This document shows, one piece after another, positions 60,773 to 64,000 of a stretch of 64,000 nt of DNA; within the stretch, counting starts at the first letter, position 1, and every line of letters starts with the position of its first letter. The position numbers and the translations under genes are program-made. The stretch is taken from contig NZ_LFJC01000003.1 in assembly GCF_002776695.1 (NCBI RefSeq), positions 5,115,525-5,179,524 of the forward strand, in the 5' to 3' direction. This DNA is from Bradyrhizobium nitroreducens. GTDB lineage: Bacteria; Pseudomonadota; Alphaproteobacteria; Rhizobiales; Xanthobacteraceae. A model generated the notes under the pieces. That model was not told where the DNA came from. It did no database searches and was given only the letters and a program-made list of their open reading frames with translations.

Positions 60773-61591
60773 TCACCTTGGATCGAGCAGTCGGGCAAGG
60801 AACGCACGCACATCGCCCGGCGCGTCGAAATGCCCGTTCACGCCCATGGCGCGGCGGCCGACCGAGAACGCAAGCCCGTTCATGTCGGGCATGATCGCGA
60901 ACACGGTTTCATCGGTGACGTCATCGCCGATGAAGATGGGGCGCCGTCCCTTGAACGGCTCACGCTTCATCAGTTCACGCACGCCGGTCGCCTTGGTGAA
61001 TCCGGAATGCTTGATCTCGCAGACGAACTTGCCGGGCAGCACCTCGATCGGCGCATTGGGCAGGTCGGCGCGGATCACCGAGACGGATTCGTAGATCGCC
61101 TTCTCCGCATGCGGCGCGAGGCGGTAGTGCAGCGCGAGCGAATAGCCCTTGTCCTCGAGCAGAATGCCGGGCGAAAGCTTGGCGATGGCGGCCAGCCGCC
61201 GCTTCAGCTCCTTGTCGAGCGGCGGCGCGTGCACGTCATCGGTCTCATTGTCCGCCGACAGCCGCATCTCGGCGCCGTGGCCGGCGACGGCGCGAAACAC
61301 GTCGGGCGCGAAGATCAGGTCGATGTCGTTGAGCGAGCGGCCGCTGACCAGCGCCAGCGCGCCGGAGGTGCGCTCGGTCAGGCGATTGAGCGTGTCCGAC
61401 AGGCCCGGCGGCACCCACACCTCACGCGGTGTCGGCATCAGGTCGAGCAAGGTCCCGTCGATGTCGAGCAGGATCGCGATCTCGTCCAGATGCGGCACCA
61501 GCGCATGCGGCACCGGCACCGCATCGGGCGCCTCGTCCTCTCGCATGGTGCGCTGCTCGTCCATGGCCATTTCCGCAAGTTCCGATTTCAT
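60773..61591 (-). CDS. otsB: Trehalose-6-phosphate phosphatase OtsB
   Basis: HAD-superfamily phosphatase releasing trehalose. Catalytic motif I is ILLDIDGTLLDLMP (DxDGT), motif II LVSGRSLND, and motif IV FIGDDVTDE (GDDxTD). 272 residues. It starts 4 bp after the MFS gene and shares its transcript; the 237 bp to otsA holds no gene, so otsA may have an extra promoter. Function is well supported by the trehalose gene context. Confidence 0.95.
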   Translation of the reverse strand: MKSELAEMAMDEQRTMREDEAPDAVPVPHALVPHLDEIAILLDIDGTLLDLMPTPREVWVPPGLSDTLNRLTERTSGALALVSGRSLNDIDLIFAPDVFRAVAGHGAEMRLSADNETDDVHAPPLDKELKRRLAAIAKLSPGILLEDKGYSLALHYRLAPHAEKAIYESVSVIRADLPNAPIEVLPGKFVCEIKHSGFTKATGVRELMKREPFKGRRPIFIGDDVTDETVFAIMPDMNGLAFSVGRRAMGVNGHFDAPGDVRAFLARLLDPR

Positions 61592-61595
61592 CAGT

Positions 61596-63080
61596 CTACT
61601 CCATGAAGGCGAGCGGCCGTGCGATTTGTTCGAGCGATTTGCGCTCCGCGGAGACGGCGTAGCGCCACGCCACGATCGCGGCCGCGATCATCAGGAACGC
61701 TCCCAGCAAATAGCCCGCGAACACGCTGGTGCGTGATCCCGTGTCGATCAGCGCGCCGAACAGCGCCGGTCCGATCACGCCGCCGATGCCGGTGCCGACC
61801 GCGTAGAACACCGCGATCGCCAGCGCGCGAACCTCGAGCGGAAAGGTCTCGCTGACGGTGAGATAGGCTGCGCTCGCGGCCGGCGAGGCAAAGAAGAAGA
61901 TCACCATCCAGGCAATGGTCTGGCCCTGCGCGGTGAGGACGCCGATGGAGAACAGATAGCCCGAGAGCGCCAGCAACAGGCCCGACACGCCATAGGTGAA
62001 CATGATCATGGTGCGGCGCCCCAGCGTATCGAACAGCCGGCCCAGCAGGAGGGGCCCGAGGAAGTTACCGGCAGCGAAGGGCAGCAGGTACCAGCCGACA
62101 TGATCGGCCTTGATGCCGTAGAAGTCAGTCAGCACCAGCGCGAAAGTGAAGAAGATGGCGTTGTAGAAGAACGCCTGTGCGCTCATCAGCGCGAGACCGA
62201 CCAGCGCGCGCTGGCGGTACGCCGAGAACAGCGTGTGCACGACCTCTCGGATCGGCGTATGATCGCGCATCTTCAGCCGGATCTTGGTGAAGCGCGCATC
62301 GCTCGTGTCCTGGTCGTGTCCGATCACGGAGCGTTCGATCTCGTCGACGATCGCATGGGCCTGATCGGGACGGCCGTGGATCATCAGCCAGCGCGGACTT
62401 TCCGGAATCCACATCCGCATCAGCAGCACGACGAGACCGATGCTGGCGCCGATCAGATAAGCGAGGCGCCAGCCGAGATCGGGCGCGATCACGGCGGGAT
62501 CGAGCAGCACGATGGCCGCGACCGCCCCCATCGCCGCGCCAATCCAGAAGCTGCCGTTGATGACGAGATCGGTCCAGCCGCGGTAGCGCGCCGGCACCAG
62601 CTCCTGGATGGTCGAGTTGATCGCGGTGTATTCGCCGCCGATGCCGGCGCCGGTGAGGAAACGAAACGCTGCGTAGCTCGCGACATCCCACGACAGAGCG
62701 GTCGCGGCCGTCGCCGAGAGGTAGAGCGCCAGCGTGATGAAGAACAGCTTCTTGCGGCCGATGCGGTCGGTGAGCCAGCCGAAGCCGAGCGCACCGAGCA
62801 CGGCGCCGGCGAGATAGGCGGAATTGGCAATGCCGAGATCGAGATTGGAGAAATGCAGCGACGGGCTCTGCTTCAGCGCACCGGAGAGCGCGCCGGCCAG
62901 TGTCACCTCGAGCCCGTCGAGGATCCAGGTGATGCCGAGCGCGAGCACGACGCGGGTGTGAAAGCCGCTCCAGGGCAGCGCGTCGAGCCGCGCCGGAATA
63001 CTGGTCTCGACGATGCGGTCGGTCGCGGCCGCCGCGACTCCAGATGCGTAATTCAGCGCTGCGCTTTGCTGTAATTCCAT
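61596..63080 (-). CDS. MFS transporter, sugar-porter-like
   Basis: About 494 residues with 12 predicted helices, e.g. IGLVVLLMRMWI, FYNAIFFTFALVLTDFY and FFFASPAASAAYLTVSE. The MFS motif between helices 2 and 3 is GWLTDRIGRKKLFF, the helix-5 motif is GIGGEYTAINS and motif PESPRWL follows helix 6, characteristic of the sugar-porter group. Substrate is unknown; linkage to otsB raises trehalose or another sugar as a possibility only. ATG 63080 (MELQQSAAL) is preferred to an upstream extension at 63248, with weak SD. Confidence 0.82.
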   Translation of the reverse strand: MELQQSAALNYASGVAAAATDRIVETSIPARLDALPWSGFHTRVVLALGITWILDGLEVTLAGALSGALKQSPSLHFSNLDLGIANSAYLAGAVLGALGFGWLTDRIGRKKLFFITLALYLSATAATALSWDVASYAAFRFLTGAGIGGEYTAINSTIQELVPARYRGWTDLVINGSFWIGAAMGAVAAIVLLDPAVIAPDLGWRLAYLIGASIGLVVLLMRMWIPESPRWLMIHGRPDQAHAIVDEIERSVIGHDQDTSDARFTKIRLKMRDHTPIREVVHTLFSAYRQRALVGLALMSAQAFFYNAIFFTFALVLTDFYGIKADHVGWYLLPFAAGNFLGPLLLGRLFDTLGRRTMIMFTYGVSGLLLALSGYLFSIGVLTAQGQTIAWMVIFFFASPAASAAYLTVSETFPLEVRALAIAVFYAVGTGIGGVIGPALFGALIDTGSRTSVFAGYLLGAFLMIAAAIVAWRYAVSAERKSLEQIARPLAFME

Positions 63081-63259
63081 CGGGCGGTTGCGTTCGATCA
63101 ATGGAAGCGGCCCCGGTTCACCTGATGTGGACGGGGCGTTCCGATCAAGGGGGTGCGGCATTCGGCCTGCCACCTGCGACAACGTCTGCGGCAGCGCCGA
63201 GTTCCCGGGAACGGTGCTTATGACCGTCCGTTTCCGTTGGTGCCGCAAGGAGTTGACGC

Positions 63260-63613
63260 ATGGCTCATGTCAGAAAGACGACACAATCTCGCAAACCCGC
63301 GCACAAGAAAACCAGCGCAAGCCGTAAGCCTGCGCGCAAGAGCCCGAAGCGCTGGTCGCAGCGCGTGACCAGGCAGAGCGACGCGCTCGACCTCAAGCAG
63401 GGTGTGTTCAAGCTGGAAAGTCCGAAGAAGATCGCGACGTCATTGAAGCGATCGGCCGAGCACAGCTCACGCCGCAAGGCCGGCGCCTATCGCTCGGCGC
63501 TGTCGATGCTGACCTTCTACATCAACCGCGCCGGCAAGACGTTGCCGAAGACGCAACGCGCGCGGCTGGAGAAGGCGAAGGTGGAATTGAAGCGGGCGTT
63601 TGGAAGGGAGTGA
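63260..63613 (+). CDS. Small basic DUF3175-like protein
   Basis: 117 residues, strongly basic. The first 40 residues are Lys/Arg/Ser-rich (ARKSPKRWSQRV) and the rest is a compact region typical of DUF3175: SDALDLKQGVFKLESPKKIATSLKRSAE, then SALSMLTFYINRAGKTL in outline. Family function is unknown; nucleic-acid binding is a reasonable guess from charge. ATG 63260 has AAGGAG upstream. Diverges from the MFS gene and converges on the chemotaxis-receptor gene across a hairpin repeat. Confidence 0.75.
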   Translation: MAHVRKTTQSRKPAHKKTSASRKPARKSPKRWSQRVTRQSDALDLKQGVFKLESPKKIATSLKRSAEHSSRRKAGAYRSALSMLTFYINRAGKTLPKTQRARLEKAKVELKRAFGRE

Positions 63614-63623
63614 TGTCTTGCTC

Positions 63624-63678
63624 CGCTGTCGTCCCGGACAAGCGCGCCCAAAGCGCGCGCCGATCCGGGACGGCAGCG
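63624..63678. repeat. Palindromic repeat between convergent genes (CGCTGTCGTCCCGGA type)
   Basis: CGCTGTCGTCCCGGA (63624-63638) pairs with TCCGGGACGGCAGCG (63664-63678), with one mismatch, and an inner GCGCGCCC...AAGCGCGCG hairpin. A related unit sits at 48781-48806. It may serve as a bidirectional terminator. Confidence 0.65.
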
Positions 63679-63713
63679 GAGGATAAGGCGACAGCGGGGG
63701 CAGACGCAGCGAC

Positions 63714-64000
63714 TTACGCCGCCCTGATATTGCCCATGAAGCGATCGAGCTCGGCGCGCAAGCGGGTGCTTTCGGATGACAGCGTCTTGGCCGAATGCAG
63801 CACCTCCCCCGAAGCCGCGCCGGTCTCGGCGGCGCCGCGGTTGACCTGGCCGATATCGGTGGCCGCGGTCTGGGTGCCCTGCGCAACGGTCTGGACACTG
63901 CGCGCGATCTCCTGCGTGGCCGCGCCCTGCTGCTCGACCGCGCTGGCGATCGACGTCGCGATCGACGAGATCTGGCCGATGGTCGCCCCGATCTCCTTGA
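63714..64000 (-). CDS. Methyl-accepting chemotaxis protein, C-terminal fragment (window edge)
   Basis: The last 94 codons of an MCP: ATIGQISSIATSIASAVEQQ, then GAATQEIARSVQTVAQGTQ, and a tail ending LDRFMGNIRAA. The heptad pattern is the MCP signalling/adaptation coiled coil near the CheA/CheW-interacting end. The sensory N-terminus lies beyond the window. TAA stop at 63714-63716. No receptor pentapeptide for CheR is present at the C-terminus. Confidence 0.88.
   Translation of the reverse strand, partial: KEIGATIGQISSIATSIASAVEQQGAATQEIARSVQTVAQGTQTAATDIGQVNRGAAETGAASGEVLHSAKTLSSESTRLRAELDRFMGNIRAA

Overview
The window is about 64 kb of high-GC chromosomal DNA from an alphaproteobacterium of the Bradyrhizobium/Nitrobacteraceae type. 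The evidence is gene content and order: trpF-trpB-trpA-accD-folC behind ihfB and lapA, aroA-cmk-rpsA-sppA, divL followed by a tsaE-kinase fusion, an hsp20-DUF1150 pair and acdR-acdS. Many palindromic intergenic repeats of types I associate with Bradyrhizobium support this. Assignment to genus is inference. I see no integrase, transposase, plasmid or phage structural gene and no CRISPR array, so this looks like core chromosome with small accessory insertions.

Layout. 1-10.6 kb: mutM (cut by the window edge), diverging from ubiE-ubiB-coaBC-dut (ubiquinone, CoA, dUTP clean-up), then divL, a TsaE-AmgK fusion, a PilZ protein and murU (cell-cycle control, tRNA t6A, peptidoglycan sugar recycling). 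10.9-17.9 kb: addB-addA recombination nuclease and thioredoxin. 18-31.4 kb: a long minus-strand run read aroA, nucleotidyltransferase module, cmk, rpsA, sppA, ihfB, lapA, trpF, trpB, trpA, accD, folC, metallophosphoesterase. 31.5-35 kb: TIGR02300 protein, tRNA-Ala(GGC), a GIY-YIG protein, ohrR/ohr peroxide defence and a CaiB-type CoA-transferase. 35.2-39.5 kb: ugpBAEC glycerol-3-phosphate importer with a Pho-box-like site. 39.7-40.6 kb: hsp20-DUF1150 with an RpoH-like promoter and a possible RNA thermometer. 40.9-44.8 kb: a TPR protein, a secreted GH5 glycosidase and an O-antigen-ligase-like membrane protein. 45.1-48.6 kb: a carboxymuconolactone decarboxylase-family protein, a cysteine-desulfhydrase-like PLP enzyme, acdR and acdS (ACC deaminase, which lowers plant ethylene). 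48.8-58.5 kb: recQ, a polysaccharide deacetylase, metY-metA, an amidase with a histone-like tail, a three-domain peptidoglycan hydrolase and tRNA-Ser(GGA). 58.7-64 kb: a small secreted protein, otsA, otsB and an MFS transporter, a DUF3175-like basic protein and the C-terminus of a chemotaxis receptor.

Most unusual items: (1) CoaBC carries an N-terminal FitA-like ribbon-helix-helix DNA-binding domain, and two TGAT..ATCA palindromes resembling FitA operators lie just upstream, suggesting a CoA-biosynthesis enzyme that represses its own gene; (2) a nucleotidyltransferase plus small overlapping partner, resembling a toxin-antitoxin pair, sits seamlessly inside the essential aroA-cmk-rpsA run; (3) a leaderless protein joins a GH108-like muramidase, a peptidoglycan-binding domain and an M15 peptidase; (4) candidate regulatory sites include the Pho box at ugp, the heat-shock promoter and hairpin at hsp20, 12-bp tandem repeats between acdR and acdS, and a hairpin leader at metY.
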